From positions 13,843,729 to 13,907,728 of the forward strand of contig CM055885.1 in the NCBI GenBank assembly GCA_029582165.1: DNA of 64,000 nucleotides, given 5' to 3'. Under the pieces are notes generated by a model. It was not told the DNA's origin, did not search any database, and worked only from the letters and a program-made list of their open reading frames with translations. This DNA comes from Portulaca oleracea (lineage: Eukaryota; Streptophyta; Magnoliopsida; Caryophyllales; Portulacaceae). The translations under genes were made by a program, and so were the position numbers. Numbering within the stretch: the stretch's first letter is position 1; the number at the start of each line of letters is the position of its first letter. This document shows positions 29,380-40,900 of the stretch, piece after piece.

Positions 29380-30370
29380 ATGAGTGCAAGAAATAACTTC
29401 AATGATATCAACAATCCACTATTTATTCATCCTTTGGATGGACCTAATTCGATTTCTCTCAATGAGAAATTGATTGGAGCTGCAAATTACAGAACCTGGA
29501 GGAGAGCTATAGAGATTACTCTCTCAACTAAGGGAAAACTTGTGTTTGTGGAAGGAACACTGCTGAGATAAGCCATGGAAGCAACACAAGTCGAACAGTG
29601 GGATGCTTGTAATAATTTGGTGATTTCATGGATTATGCACAATGCAAGTGATGCTATCTCAAAATCAATTCTGTTTGTCAATGAATCGTCTGAAATTTGG
29701 AGTCAATTCGCAAGGAGATTTGTTGTGGCTAATGGATCGAGAAAATATCAGTTGAACAAGGAGATCTATCAAGTGAAACACTCAAGCAGTGTTAGGGAAT
29801 ACTACACAGCACTGAAGGCAATTTGGGAGGAACTTGATGCTATGAGAAGTTTGCCTAGAATTACCTCAAGTGCAGATGATGTTGTAGCATTTTTACAAGC
29901 CCTGACTGAAGATTAGGAGGATCAAAAACTGTTTCAGTTCTTGAATGGACTGAGTGAAGACTTCAGCCAACAAAGGAGTCAAATACTCTTGATGAAACCA
30001 CTGCCCTCGGTGGACATAGTATGCGGAATGATACAGCAGGAGGAGTTGCAGCAAGAATTGATGAAGAATCGCCATGGCAGTACATTTGTCACCGATTCTG
30101 CTGCACTCATGAGCAAGGGAACTGATCTCCGTTGTACATAGTGTGGTAACAAAGGACACACCAGAGACAAATGTTGGCATGTGATTGGATATCCTCCCTG
30201 GACCCACGGTCGAAGAAATTTGTCCAGTAATCTGCTATATCCAATTACAAGAAAGGACATAGGAATTCTCAAAATTCTCGAAGTTCTAAGGGAAATGATG
30301 GAGGAAATCAGTCATAGAAGAGCGCAGCTCAGGCTGAAAGTGTTCAGATTCAGCCAGATGGCAAAGTAAT
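29380..30370 (+). pseudogene. Copia gag (capsid and zinc knuckle)
   Basis: The frame opens MSARNNFNDINNPLFIHPLD and has the GANYRTWRRAIEI pattern of copia capsids. After a stop at 29569 the capsid continues (29575-29916) with VREYYTALKAIWEELD. The nucleocapsid knuckle CGNKGHTRDKC lies near 30142-30175, just after an in-frame stop that replaces part of the usual upstream Cys context. At least three stops make it non-functional. Confidence 0.85.
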
Positions 30371-31800
30371 TAGTCTTACACCTCGGCAAATGGAGCAATT
30401 GATGAAACTTGTTCCTCAGCCACCTCCTGACACTGACGATGAGTTGGATCTGACTTCTGCTAGCTGCAATTTTGCTGGTAATGCTCATATCTCCTCATCT
30501 AAATTTGTTGATGCATTTGTATGGATCATGGACACATGAGCCACTAATCATATGTGCCACTATGTGAGTATGTTGAACCAAGTGCTTGCAAATAATTCTA
30601 TGCCCAATATCAATTTACCTAATGGAAGTAGTGTGGTTGTGCAAGAGATTGGGAATATTAAATTAAGAGGAGGTCTCAAACTCTTGAATGTGTTATGTGT
30701 GCCAGATTTCAAGTATAACTTGATGTCTATATCCACACTGACTAGAGATAATGGGTGTAGTGTCCTTTTTCATGCCAATATATGTGTCGTACAGGACTAT
30801 CATACACAATCAGTCAAGGGAATTGGTAGAGAAAGAGGAGGACTGTACTACTTCTCGAATAAGGAGTTTGGCATGAATCAGAGTTCTGTGATCTGTGGCA
30901 GTGCTAAGATGGATGACTTGAGTCTTTGGCATCATCGGTTGGGACATTTACCAGTGGCTAGACTAAAATACGTAGAAGGAATTCCTGTAACGGTGCCTGA
31001 GCATGTACCTACATGCATTACTTGTCCTATGGCTAGGTTTACTCGACTTCCTTATAAGCACAGTACTACAAAGACTTCACGCTCATTTTAGTTGATACAT
31101 ATTGATATTTGGGGTCCATACCGAGTTTGTACTCATGGCAATAATAGATTCTTTCTAACAATTGTTGATGACTTCAGTCGAGCCACTTGGACTTTTCTAC
31201 TCAAGCATAAATCACAGTCCTTTGCTTGTCTGCAAGCTTTTTGCACCTATATAAAGACTCAATTTGACTGTTGTGTGCAGATTATCAGATCGGATAATGC
31301 TTTAGGGTTTGGTTCACATGAGTGTCGGTTGTCATTTGCTTAGGAGGGCATTGTACACCAAACTTCATGTGTTGACAGACCTCAACAGAACGGTGTTGTG
31401 GAACACACGCATCGTCACTTACTGGAGGTTTCTAAAGCCTTGAGATTTCATGCTTCTTTACCTCTTCATTTTTGGGGAGTTTGTGTGTTGACAGTCACTC
31501 GTCTCATCAATCGACAACCCCTGTTAGTTCTAGATAATAAAACCCCTTATGAGATTTTATTACACCAGAAACCTGATTATAGCCATACCAAAGTGTTTGG
31601 ATGTTTGGTATTTGCTTCAAACCCCTTTCGTACCATTGACAAATTTCAACCCAGGGGAGTTCCTTGCCTTTTTCTTGGTTATCTCCAATCTCAAAAGGGA
31701 TACAAATTGCTGAATCTGCTCACTAAGACCATGTGCAATGGTAGGAACACCACATGGGAACATGTGCCAAGTTCCCAAGTTTTGGTGCAATAGGGAATGA
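30371..31800 (+). pseudogene. Copia protease and integrase
   Basis: Near 30527-30550 the protease active site reads IMDT followed by TGA where Gly should be, so the DTGA motif is destroyed by a stop. The GAG-pre-integrase region (30552-31091) has WHHRLGHLP and C-TCPMAR. Integrase follows with HIDIWGPY, FLTIVDDFSRATW and the C-terminal FGCLVFASN region. Stops occur at 31091 and 31341. The frame is cut by a Tourist-like element at 31727 and resumes at 32641. Confidence 0.85.
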
Positions 31801-32640
31801 AAATCTAGAATTGCAAATTTGGGATCACTACATAGTTCTAGGAACTCCACTATTTAATTTATTTATTTTATTTATTTTTGGGTGGTAGTGGGCCCCACTG
31901 AATTAATAAAAAAACAAAAGAAAATAATTGGTCTAAATTACTCCTACTGTTGGCCCAAACGGCAGAACGATTATATGACCTAAAGTATCCGTTGTATCTC
32001 AACCGCTATAAATTATTTTATTTTATTTTTTAAAAAAAATACTACATCTACATATATGAGAGCATTCTACTTCAACAACTCTTATTTTCATTCTTAAGTT
32101 GTTTTTATTTTCTTAAGTCGTGATGTTGGAATAGAAATGCAACGAGCCAAAGGAGTGATGTTGTCCATCCTTTATTTTCTTAAGTCATTTTTATTTTCTT
32201 AAGTCGGTTTTTTTAAGTCGTTTTTAAATTGTTATTTTTTAATTAATATGTTGTACGTCGTCTTTATTTAAGTTGTGTGATTGTACGTCATTGATTTTTA
32301 ATTAATATGTTTTTGATTTTATGTAGGTGTGAATACTATTTTCAATTTCATACTACATTTCATATTTAAAATTGATTATATTTTAAAAATAATAAGTATA
32401 CATTTTGAATATTTATCATTATTAATAAACAAAACTAAAAAGATACAAACATAAAATAATGAATGAGTAATTAAGATAAATGGAATCCACAAATAAATAT
32501 TTTAATGTAAAAAGTAGGAATGAGTTCCTATTGTTGTAAAACAAATGAAATGAAGTTCCAAAAAGTAGGAATGATGAATGATGTGGAATGGGGGGACCAC
32601 AAGTTTCATTCCAAAAACCGAATCACCATTGCATTTGCTC
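31727..32640. mobile_element. Tourist-like element nested in copia integrase
   Basis: The ends GACCATGTGCAATGGT and ACCATTGCATTTGCTC (inverted) are flanked by TAA at 31724-31726 and 32641-32643. The copia reading frame continues across if the element and one TAA are removed. Subterminal regions match MITEs A and B in the SnRK1 intron, but the 914-bp length is greater. No transposase frame is present. Confidence 0.85.
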
Positions 32641-34583
32641 TAAGCAAACCTTTGTCTCTCAAGATGTGCAATTTTTAGAGCACATCTTCCCCTACAAACA
32701 TGATTCAGTGGATCAATATATGCAACCTCTCCCCACCCCCTCCCAGGTGTTCCTACTTGGGCAGATGATTACCTTCATCCTATTCATACTCCTAGCTCAC
32801 CTTCAACCCCTCCACCTGCCTCCCCTCCCACGCCTACATCTTCTTCTCCTATTCCTCCTATCTCACTTGTTCCCTTACCATCATCACCTCCACCACAACC
32901 TACTTCTCCTCCCATTAGGCGATCCACTAGACCATCCAACCCTCCTTCATGGCTCTCTGATTATGTTAGCAACTCAACATCGGCTACACCACCTGTATTC
33001 TTACCTTCGTACCAAGCGTTTTCCACTGCACTTGTTGTCTCCACTGATCCTTCCCATTTCAATCATGCTTTGCAGGATCTCAAGTTTAATGGTACTTGGG
33101 AAATTGCTTCTCTTCCTCCTAGGAAGAAAGCCATTGGGTGTAAATGGTTGTATAAACCCAAGTTTAATTCTGATGGGTCAGTTGAGAGGTATAAGACTCG
33201 TTTGGTGGTGTTAGGGTGCAAACAACGTTATGAGGAAGATTATGAGGAAACGTTTGCACTTGTGGCCAAGATGACCACAATTCGTTCTCTTTTAGCTGTC
33301 ATTTCCATTAAAGGGTGGGCTGCTTATCAACTTGATGCCACTAATGCGTTTTTACACAATGACTTGGATGAAGACGTGTATATGTCCCTCCCTCAAGGTT
33401 ATCAGGGGTATGGCTCCTTTATTTCCCCTCATTCACCGCTGCCAGACAGGGGGAATGGGCAGCAAGCTCGTGTTTGCAAACTGTTGAAGTCGCTGTATGG
33501 TTTGAAACAAGCCCCCAAGCAATGGTTTGCCAAACTATCTGCTGCCTTAGTTGAGTATGGCTTTAAGCAGTCTAAATCTGATTATTCTCTCTTTGTGAAG
33601 AAAAATGGTGATCAAATACCTATCATGTTGGTTTATGTGGCCGACATGATCTTGACAGAAAATGATGAAAGGGAACTTAGCAATATCAAAGCATTTTTTA
33701 ATAACAAGTTTCACATGAAGGATTTGGGGCCTATAAGATACTTTCTTGGGTTGGAGGTTGCAAGATCTGATGAAGGGTTGTTTGTATGTCAAAAGAAGTA
33801 TGTAAGTGACATGATTATGGAGGTTGGTATGGAAGAGGCTCATCCTTTGAAAGTACCGTTTGATTAGCACTTGAAGCTCACTGCTGATTCAGGCCAGAGG
33901 CTCTCAAATCCTGAAGTTTATCGAAGATTAATTGGCAAGTTGATTTATCTCACAGTCATGAGGCCAGATTTGTGATCCTTAGTGCAAATACTAAGTCAAT
34001 TTATGCAAAATCCAACAGAAGAACATATGAAGACAACCCTTCAGGTTGTCAGATAAATCAAAGGAACATCTCTACAAGGGATTTCTATGTCGAGCTCCTC
34101 TACCCTGACACTTCAAGCCTTCAGTGACTCAGATTGGGGTAGTTGTGTCATGACAAGAAGGTCCACATCCGGCTATTGTATTCTGCTGGGATCTTCTCCT
34201 ATCTCCTGGAAGTCGAAGTAGCAGACTGTAGTAGCTCGATCATCAGCTGAAGCTGAATATAGGACGATGGTTGTTGCTTGCTGTGAGGTGGTCTGGCTGC
34301 TGGCGTTGTTCAGGGACATGGATGTACATCCTTTGACCCTTGTGTCACTGCACTGTGACAATCAAGCTGCCCATTATATAGCTAACAACCCAGTATTTCA
34401 CGAACGAACGAAGCATATAGAAGTTGACTGCCATTATGTGAGAGATCAACTCAGAACTGAGAAAATTAAGCCTGCATACATCAATACCAAGTTGCAATTG
34501 GCAGATATATTCACTAAGCCGATGACTATGGCTCAGCACAGATTGTTGCTTCCCAAGTTGGGTGTTTGCACACTACCAACTTG
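32641..34583 (+). pseudogene. Copia reverse transcriptase and RNase H
   Basis: After a Pro-rich linker the RT frame (33070-33867) shows CKWLYKPKFNSDGS, QLDATNAFLHNDL, LYGLKQAPKQWF and LVYVADMI. The usual YVDDM is YVADM here, so one catalytic Asp is lost. A stop at 33867 separates RT from RNase H (about 33870-34583), which shows STSGYC, an SSAEAEYR motif, HCDNQAA and ADIFTKPM, and ends just before the polypurine tract. Confidence 0.88.
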
Positions 34584-34591
34584 AGGGGGAA
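34581..34591 (+). promoter_or_regulatory. Copia polypurine tract
   Basis: TTGAGGGGGAA lies directly before the TGTGG start of the 3' LTR and overlaps the end of the polyprotein frame. Confidence 0.88.
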
Positions 34592-34790
34592 TGTGGACAA
34601 CCATTAGGCTCAATTGGTTGAGGTTGTTACAAGGGTGACAGGCTAGTTGAGGTTGTTACAAATGTGCCAGGTTGTCAAAAGTTTGTTACTCTGTTATTTT
34701 CTCTAGCTATGATGTTATATGGCTTTCCCTTTAAACACTCTTTAGGTTGCTCTTATGGCAACTCAGAATAAGAGAATTAATTGCTATCAT

Positions 34791-34831
<41 letters not shown>

Positions 34832-34856
34832 TCTCTGCATATACTCAAATTCATCA
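34592..34856 (+). repeat. Copia 3' LTR (265 bp)
   Basis: Homologous to 29052-29286 but about 30 bp longer. The extra length is an internal duplication of a GTTGAGGTTGTTACAA unit near 34617-34665; the (CT)n lengths also differ. The two LTRs differ at several further bases, so the insertion is not very recent. Confidence 0.9.
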
Positions 34857-36166
34857 TGTCCTACTCTTCAAAATAATGGTATTACATCGGGCTTTAGGAT
34901 TAGGGATAGGCTATCCGGGAAGTGATCCCGAAGGAGGGGTAGAAGTGCTAGCTTGGTTGGTTAAACGAGTCTCAAGCATTTGGTTTTGGGAGGTCAAATG
35001 GTCGACTCTAGTAGCCAAGGCTTTGATCACGTCATCTTGCCTTTGTTGGTGCTTAAACTGCCTTTGTTGGGATTGAAGGACAACACCTAACATGGCCTCT
35101 ATGGTCTTTTGGTCTTGGGATTGGATTTGGCCTTGGTTAGGTCTTTAGAAACCGGGGGCTTGGGCTCTTTGTCCTTGGGCTTGTCCTTGTTGATGACCTT
35201 GATTATTATTCCGATAAGAGAAGTTAGGATGAAATCTCAAATCGGGGTGATAAACATTAGAGGAAAGGTCAAAGGGAGGCCTTTGGTTAGGATTGCCAAC
35301 ATAGTTGGCTTGTTGGGTTGGGTCTCCATTAGCTTCACCACGAGGACAAAACAAAGTCTCATGCTCATATGAATGACAAGAAGCACATTGAACTTGAGGG
35401 GGAGGGGTAGCATTCACATTCAATTTATCCATTTTCTCAGTTAATGCATCTAATTTTGCGGATAAAAGGGTGATATCATCTACTTCATACTTACCTCCTG
35501 TTCGTGCGGAACGAGGCTTAGACCATTGGTAGTTGTTCGTTGATATCTGTTCGATGAGTTCATGAAGCTCTTCCACAGTCTTGCTTATGATGTTTCCTCC
35601 CGCCGCCGCCAAGATGTTGGCCCTCAAGTTGTCATCCACTCCGTTGTAGAACGCTTGAATCGACACCCAAGGTTCAAATCCATGTTGGGGGGATTGCCTC
35701 AATAGGTCATTGAGCCTCTCCCATGCATGCATCGTAGAAGCTCTCTCCCGGCTCTTGCGCGAATGTGGAAATTTGGTTCCTTAGGCTTGTTAACTTGCTA
35801 GGCAGAAGTATTTCGCCACAAATGCACTAGCAAGTTGATCAAAGATGGTGATGGTGGTGGTCTCCGATAAGGAATCCAACCATTACCATGCCTTCCCTTC
35901 TAATGAAAAAGGGAAAAGTCGGAGCTTGATGGCGTCCTCCGTTGCTCCGTTTGCCTTGAACGTTTCATATGCTTGCCGAAAGATGCGAAGATGTCGACTG
36001 GGGTCTTCATTGGGAAGGCCATGGAAAGGTGAGGCCTTCACCAAGTTGATGAGGGAGCTCTTTAGTTCGAAGTCATGCGCTTCCACTCCGGGGGCGTTGA
36101 TGGCGGTGGGCTGATTTGCAACTGGGGAGTCACGTATTGCCTAAATGTGCGTCTTTCCTCGGCCAT
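34857..36166 (-). pseudogene. Athila-type Ty3 gag, N-terminal and middle part
   Basis: On the minus strand a start at 36166 gives MAEERRTFRQYVTP, then AHDFELKSSLINLV, FHGLPNEDPSRHLRIF and KLRLFPFSLEGKAW, the conserved capsid core of Athila/Tat elements. It continues with GVDDNLRANILAAAGGN (35732-35145) and a Gln-rich tail to the copia insertion. Frameshifts near 35883 and 35740 make it dead. No Athila LTR is visible. Confidence 0.82.
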
Positions 36167-36334
36167 CTCAGGTTTCTCCTTGGCTTCTTCTTGCCTCCTT
36201 CGTGCTTCCTTTATTCGTTGTCACTTCCGCTTTGAAGGGAATTGAATTTACTGGAATTTACTGGGAATGGGTTCTAGTTCATGTTTTTTCTGTTTGCAGA
36301 GCAATCCCAGGGGATTTATTATCCCTTTTCTTTC

Positions 36335-37395
36335 ACAACAACAACAAAACTAATAATAATAATAATAGTAATAATAATAATAATAATAATAATTATTATT
36401 ATTATTAATTATACTTATAATTATTAATAAGTAATAATAATAATTAGTAATTATAATTATTAAAAATTAATAACAATAATTATAATAATTAATAATAATT
36501 ATTATTATAATTATATTTATAATAATAATTATATTTATAATTAATAATAACTAAAAATAATAATAATAATTAATAAATATTATAATAATTATAATTTTTA
36601 ATAATTATTATTAATAATTATAATAATAAATATAATTAATAACTAATAATTAATAATTATAATTATAATTATAATTATTAATAATTAATAATTACAATTA
36701 TTATAATTATAAATAATAATAATAATAATAATTATTATTATTATTCATTATTAATTATTAATTAATAATAATAATAATTATTATTATAGTTATAATTATT
36801 AATAATTAATATAATAATAATTATAATAATTAACAACAATACTTATAATTATAATTAACAATTATAATTATAATTATAATTATAATAACAATTATAATTA
36901 TTATTAATTAATAATTATTACAAATATTATAATTATTAAATGTTATTAATTAATAATAATTTATAATAATTAATAATTTAGTAATATGAAAAATAGTATT
37001 TAATAGTTAATAATTAATAATAAACATATATCAATAATTAATAAGTAATTATTATAATTAGTTAATGATAAATGATAATTATTAATAAATAATAAATAAT
37101 TATAATTATCAATAATTAATATAATAAAATTATGATTGATAAAAATGTCAACAATTAAAAATTAATTAATAATTATTATTGTTAATTATTAGCCATTGAT
37201 AATAATTATTAATAAATAAATAATAATAATTTACAATTTACAGTAATAATATTATTAATTAATATGTAATAACAACTCATTGATAATTGATAATTATTAA
37301 TTATTAAAATTTTATTATTGTCATAATAATGATGATGATGATGATGATGACAATAATAATAATAATAATAATAGTAATAATAATAATAATTAGTA
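36335..37395. repeat. About 1 kb of degenerate AAT/ATAATT repeats
   Basis: Almost pure A and T, built of AAT, ATT, AATTAT and TTATAATT motifs in both orientations, with a few isolated G or C. A short (GAT)n run (about 37330-37352) lies near the right end. Flanking sequence at 37425-37515 and beyond 41425 (ATTCCATACCCAACCC, then CCAAACAAACCCTTA) suggests that the tract sits inside a MITE. Confidence 0.9.
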
Positions 37396-38038
37396 CTATA
37401 ACTATAGTTTTGATTCCATTCCACTTCTCACTAAACACTTTCATTTCAGGGTTCTAATTCCATACCCAACCCTTAGGATTTTAATTCCATACCCAACCCA
37501 TTCCACTTTTATCTCCAAACAAACCAATATATATTATGTGCTCTTGGAGCACATACTCCAAGGGCTGACATGACAAATAATTTTCCAAGTTGGCAATGAA
37601 GTTAAAAATAAAATAAAATGGCTTTAAAACCCTGGGATAACCATTCACCTCCTTAATTCAATTTTCAGAAGCTCAATCCAAAAAACTGCCACTGCTACTG
37701 CGACGTTCTCCTGTGACCGCCCAAAGCAACCCTCCGTTCTAGTGCGACGTTCTCGCCGCCGCGACGACTGCCACATCAACGAGCAGCCGGCCGTTGAGAC
37801 CACGACTCCTGTTCTGGTTGTTCACTACTTGGAGCACTCTATTTTTGCTGAAACCACTTTCGTTCTACTGCGACGTTCTCTTGCGACCTCCACAAGCAGC
37901 CCTCTTTTCTACTGCGACGTTCTCACCGCCGCGACGACGGCCGCACCCGCGAGCAGCCGATCGTTGAAACCACGACTCTCGTTCTGGTTGTTCACTACTT
38001 GGAACACTCTGTTTTTGCTGTAAACAATTGCTTCTACC

Positions 38039-38130
38039 ATGGCTGATGTGAATTCGAACCCCACACTCACTTACAAATGCAAGAAAAGGAAGACAACTAC
38101 TGGGTCGACATTCACTTGCAGCAAGAAAAG
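38039..38130 (+). CDS. Putative first coding exon in Mutator-like element
   Basis: The ATG at 38039 opens MADVNSNPTLTYKCKKRK and ends at AAAAG|GTAATTC, a good donor. The CGACGTTCTC-repeat sequence before it (37700-38030) looks like a 5' leader. A second exon-like block at 38636-38732 (TTTTAG|AGCAAATG ... CAAAG|GTAATCC) follows in phase. The basic KKRK run could be a nuclear signal. No known domain was recognised. Confidence 0.45.
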
Positions 38131-38982
38131 GTAATTCACTTTTATTTACAAACCCTAATCCATGTTTTAGCACTCATACTCTGTTTTGTCGTATCCTTGT
38201 TCGTTCATATGTATGCATACATGGGTTGAAAAGCTAATTTGAATACTTCAAATTTAACAGCTTTGTAATGTGTTCCCAAACCCTAAAATTGCATGAACTG
38301 TAATATACCTAATTCGTACGTTCTAATTGCCCTAATTTCAAAAGATTGGCTCTTTTACATTAGTGAAAAACATATTATTTCGGGTGAACAACTTAAACGT
38401 GCTGAGTGAACGCTTTTACGCTTCCCTGAATGAAATCCGTACTGATGGCCTGATTTATGCACATACGTGACTTGTTTATGTAAATTTGTTGACTCAGTTT
38501 AAATAGAGGAACACTTGCAATTATCACCAGTGAACAATTATGAGTAACCAAATCAGATGAATGAACAATTTTCTATGTGTTGGATATCACCAGTGAACAA
38601 TTATGTGTTTCTTGACTTGGTTTTTGTGAATTTTAGAGCAAATGAGGGTGCAAATGATGAAAGAGAAGAACATATACAAATAAATGATCGGCATGGTCAG
38701 CATAATGAGACCACATCAACCAAAGGCCAAAGGTAATCCCGAATTAAATAAGTGAACCACATTGGCCTCACCAATGAATAAATTCAATGAATTCACATTT
38801 TTTTTTGTCAATTTCAGATCCAATTTGACCCCAATTGGTCACAGTGTACCTACACCTAGACACAAGTTTGTCAATTTACATTAGAACACCTTAGCATATT
38901 CATGTTGATTATAGATCAATTACAGTAGATACACTTGTTCATATTTTCAGTTAGCATTATTCATTGCATTAGATATAAAGAA

Positions 38983-39401
38983 TTTCCATCTCCAAACATA
39001 TTTGTTCACAACAAGAAACAAATTTGTTCGCCAATTCTCAATTCAGTTCACTACATCAAACACATTTGTTCACCAATTTATTCAGCATGATTAATTGCAT
39101 TGGTCATTAAAGTTGAGCATAAATTTCCATCTCCAAACATATTGTTCACTACAACAAACAGATTTGTTCACCAATTCTCAATTCAGTTCACTACATTAAA
39201 CACATTTGTTCACCAATTCATTCAGCATGATTAACTGCATTGGTCATTAAAGGTTAACATAAATTTCCATCTCCAAAGATATTTGTTCATTACAGCAAAC
39301 ATATTTGTTCGCTAATTCTCAATTCAGTTCACTACATCAAATGCATTTGTTCACCACTTAATTCAGCATGATTAGCTGCATTGGACATTAAAAGTTTGCA
39401 T
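38983..39401. repeat. Three tandem units of about 140 bp with TTGTTCACC
   Basis: Each unit contains ATTTCCATCTCCAAA, then TTTGTTCRC-CAATTCTCAA, CAGTTCACTACAT, ATTTGTTCACCA and ATTCAGCATGATTA. Units begin near 38983, 39123 and 39263. Confidence 0.85.
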
Positions 39402-39471
39402 CTTTGGCCAAGTACATGAATCGTATCAGTTGTTATTGACAGAATTATTCACTGCATGTCTATGTTGAAAC

Positions 39472-39804
39472 AGATCAAAGAAACGCAAGGTCACCTATGA
39501 ATATGACCTTCAAGAAGAGGTAATACCCCGGTCAAAGTCAGCTTCAAAGCCATCCCACCCACAAAAGAAACCCAATAACCCAAGCAGTCACAATCCCAAT
39601 ATGTCAATAATAGTGACAAACTCATGGTGCGGGCTACTACGCCATAGGATGTCACCGCAAAAGTTGGTCGAAGTCATCGAAAGGCTAGAGTATGAGCAAT
39701 GTGAAGCTATAATGGATGCAGGATTGGGGGGTATCTTGTCCATTAGGACATCAATCATACCAAAGATGTTGGGTAGATGGCTATTGGAGCATTTTGATGT
39801 ATAG
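39472..39804 (+). CDS. Exon resembling the N-terminal region of plant Ulp1-type transposon proteins
   Basis: After a TTGAAACAG acceptor the frame starts SKKRKVTYEYDL and continues with WCGLLRHRMSPQKLVEVIER and EAIMDAGLGGILSIRTSIIP, then GRWLLEHFD before a stop at 39804. The pattern (proline-lysine-leucine helix, G-GG-L-I, W-L--FD) recalls the conserved region upstream of the protease domain in plant transposon-encoded Ulp1-like proteins. No protease domain remains, so this is a truncated or deleted copy. Family assignment is from memory of the motif and is moderate. Confidence 0.5.
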   Translation, partial: RSKKRKVTYEYDLQEEVIPRSKSASKPSHPQKKPNNPSSHNPNMSIIVTNSWCGLLRHRMSPQKLVEVIERLEYEQCEAIMDAGLGGILSIRTSIIPKMLGRWLLEHFDV

Positions 39805-40329
39805 GACATGGAAAGGTTTCATGGAGGCAAGTTGAAGGATTGGCAGCCTGGGTTTGAAAAAACAAAGGTAAAAACGTCAACTACAATTAGTTTGCAGTAT
39901 ATATTTACGCAGCTTAATAATTTGATTATTGTTACATTTTCTCTATTCCAGACACATAGTCGATATATCATTCAACTACGATCATGGTATTGTGCATTGA
40001 TATTAGAAAGCAAAATAAACAAGATCAACCAGGACGTACAAGTGAAGGCAAGATCCACCTCGCAACAACAAGAGTGATGGAACCTTACATGGGATGATAA
40101 CAACATTTTGGAGTAGTTTCTAGGATTACAAACATAGCATTTAAATAGCTCTATGTCATATTAGAATGACATTTTTTTGGCAACAAATTGTAATCACAAA
40201 TGCAAACATAGCACCACTTTTGGTGATCAATATGTTACTTGATTTGATGAAAGGAACCCAAAATGGGAGCTAAACAACATGATGGTGTATTCCATGTGGT
40301 TATAAAAATATCATTTAAGTAGCTCTATG

Positions 40330-40900
40330 CTGAATTACATGTTGTTGTTCACTGAGTTATAAGTTGTTCAGTAAGTTACATGTTACAAGTCATCGTTGTT
40401 CACTGCGTTACAGGTTGTTGTTCACTAAGTAACAGGTAGTTTTGTTCACTAAGTTATAGGTTATTGTTCATAATGTTATATTGTTGTTCATTGCGTTACA
40501 GGTTATTGTTCACTAAGTAACAGGTAGTTGTTCACCAAGTTACAGATTGTTGTTCACTATGTTACAAGTTGGTGTTCACTAAGATACAAGTTACAAGTCA
40601 GTGTTCTTCACTGCGTTACAGGTCGTTGATAACTACGTAAAAAGTAGTTATTCACTAAGTAACAGGTTGTTGTTCACTATGTTCAGAGTTGATGTTCACT
40701 AAGATCTAACTTACAAGTCAAGGTCATTCATTGAGATATTCAATGTTGTTCATCACATTACTCACCAATATTCACTATCGTTCATTGATGCTATACAGAA
40801 CCATATTCAATGTCGTTCATTGAGATATTCAATGTTGTTCATCGCAGTACTCACCATTGTTCACAGACTCATTTTTTCACTAATTTATGGATTGTAGTTT
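40330..40900. repeat. Degenerate TTGTTCACTAAGTTACAGG repeat field
   Basis: The core TTGTTCACT(A/G)MG-TTACAGGT recurs about every 20-40 bp, with decay towards 40900. It continues the octamer theme of the 140-bp units. Confidence 0.85.

Larger units (their letters stand above)
29052..34856 (+). mobile_element. Ty1-copia retrotransposon, full structure, defective
   Basis: The structure comprises a 5' LTR, PBS, gag, protease, integrase, RT, RNase H, polypurine tract and 3' LTR, all on the plus strand. The flanks are TATCC (29047-29051) and TGTCC (34857-34861), a 5-bp duplication with one difference. Several stops break the polyprotein and a Tourist-like element interrupts it at 31727-32640. It is inserted into an Athila-type gag gene. 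Confidence 0.92.

Noticed and set aside
32588..33214. 208-residue His/Leu/Pro-rich frame
   Set aside because: It overlaps the copia integrase-RT linker in another frame; the RT frame carries the real motifs.
37209..37424. Tyr- and His-repeat protein
   Set aside because: Produced by AAT and ATG simple repeats.
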